The position numbers and the translations under genes were made by a program. A DNA stretch of 6,616 bases from Tardiphaga sp. (GTDB taxonomy: Bacteria > Pseudomonadota > Alphaproteobacteria > Rhizobiales > Xanthobacteraceae): the NCBI GenBank assembly GCA_028290325.1, contig JAQGJY010000194.1:1-6616 (forward strand), written 5' to 3'. Below, piece after piece: positions 6,062-6,616 of the stretch (positions are counted from its first letter, which is position 1; each line of letters starts with the position of its first letter). The notes under the pieces were generated by a model, which worked only from the letters and a program-made list of their open reading frames with translations, did no database searches and had not been told where the DNA came from.

Positions 6062-6616
6062 CGATGCGCATTCTCGTCACCAGCTTCGGCCCGTTTCCCG
6101 GCGCGTCCTACAATCCGACGCCAGAACTGGTGCGGCGCCTGGCGGCATTGCGGCGGCCGGCTTTCGCCGAGGTCGCGTTGATCCCCTACGTTTTCGATGT
6201 CAGCTATGGCGCGGTCGATCGCGACCTGCCGCGCCTGCTCGCGGCGCATCGACCCAACGCGCTGTTGATGTTCGGCCTCGCCCAGCGCACGCGCCATGTG
6301 CGCGTCGAAACCCGGGCACGCAACGCGGTCACGCAACTCTGGCCGGATGCCGCGCATACGCGCGTCCGCAAACGTGCCATCGTCAGCGACAGCGCTGCGC
6401 TTACGTTCGGTCCGCACACGTCGCGTCTGCTGCGCGCCGCGCTCGGCACCGGCGTCGACGCACGATTGTCGCGCGATGCCGGCAGCTATCTTTGCAATTA
6501 TCTAAGCTGGCGCGGCATCGAGGCGACGTGCCGCGAGAGCGGCCCTGCTGTCGCGGCTTTCATCCACGTGCCGCTGGTGGCGCGCCCCGGCGTCTCGCGC
6601 CTTGCCGGCCGTCCGC
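6058..6616 (+). CDS. Pyrrolidone-carboxylate peptidase-like protein (peptidase C15), 3' end outside window
   Basis: The frame is open from ATG 6058 to the window edge, giving 186 residues; family members have about 200-215, so little is missing. Peptidase family C15 enzymes are cytosolic cysteine peptidases that remove N-terminal pyroglutamate. The N-terminus MRILVTSFGPFPGASYNPT (3-21) is the family hallmark. All three catalytic residues are present at nearly the usual spacing: Glu84 in RVETRARN, Cys146 in AGSYLCNYLSW, and His170 in FIHVPLV. The segment before the Glu is GLAQRTRHV rather than the GQAGGR form of well-studied Pcp enzymes, so this is a divergent subgroup and its substrate is less certain. 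ATG 6064 (Met3) is an alternative start. The gene follows meaB after 34 bases and may be its operon partner, although a functional link is not obvious. Confidence 0.87.
   Translation, partial: MTMRILVTSFGPFPGASYNPTPELVRRLAALRRPAFAEVALIPYVFDVSYGAVDRDLPRLLAAHRPNALLMFGLAQRTRHVRVETRARNAVTQLWPDAAHTRVRKRAIVSDSAALTFGPHTSRLLRAALGTGVDARLSRDAGSYLCNYLSWRGIEATCRESGPAVAAFIHVPLVARPGVSRLAGRP

Overview
The window is GC-rich and densely coding, with every gene I can support on the + strand. Codon use, a Tat-exported tripartite tricarboxylate transporter (TTT) binding protein, a coenzyme B12-dependent mutase with its GTPase chaperone, and a dispersed-type palindromic repeat with GTCATTGCGAG ends all suggest an alphaproteobacterium. 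Bradyrhizobium, Rhodopseudomonas and relatives are the best guess; this is inferred from gene and repeat style, not from a database match.

Layout. Positions 1-1004 hold the 3' part of a methylmalonyl-CoA mutase large-chain gene, with the end of the substrate barrel and the whole cobalamin-binding domain. It is followed after 36 bases by a minimal nucleotidyltransferase / HepT-like pair (1041-1337 and 1337-1687), with overlapping stop and start codons and clearly lower GC than its surroundings. Next is a TTT cassette in the order binding protein (1800-2795), small membrane subunit (2951-3442), large membrane subunit (3450-4949). A ~140-base highly structured repeat separates the first two transporter genes. 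At 5034-6023 lies meaB, the G-protein chaperone of methylmalonyl-CoA mutase. From 6058 to the window end is a pyrrolidone-carboxylate peptidase-like gene (peptidase family C15), cut off by the edge.

How they fit. Mutase and MeaB form one functional unit: the mutase interconverts (R)-methylmalonyl-CoA and succinyl-CoA in propionyl-CoA metabolism, and MeaB guards its cofactor. Here about 4 kb separates them, filled by a TA-type pair and a carboxylate uptake system. The transporter may feed an organic acid into this or a nearby pathway, or it may simply have been inserted there; the sequence does not give the substrate. The TA-type pair appears to have lost residues expected in both active sites, so it may be a decaying or repurposed module.

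I see no tRNA, rRNA, CRISPR array, insertion sequence or convincing promoter. The most interesting points are the interruption of the mutase-meaB neighbourhood, the double degeneration of the TA-type pair, the hairpin-rich repeat inside the transporter cluster, and a 13-codon reading frame that bridges meaB and the peptidase gene through two ATGA overlaps. None of these is clearly a new system.
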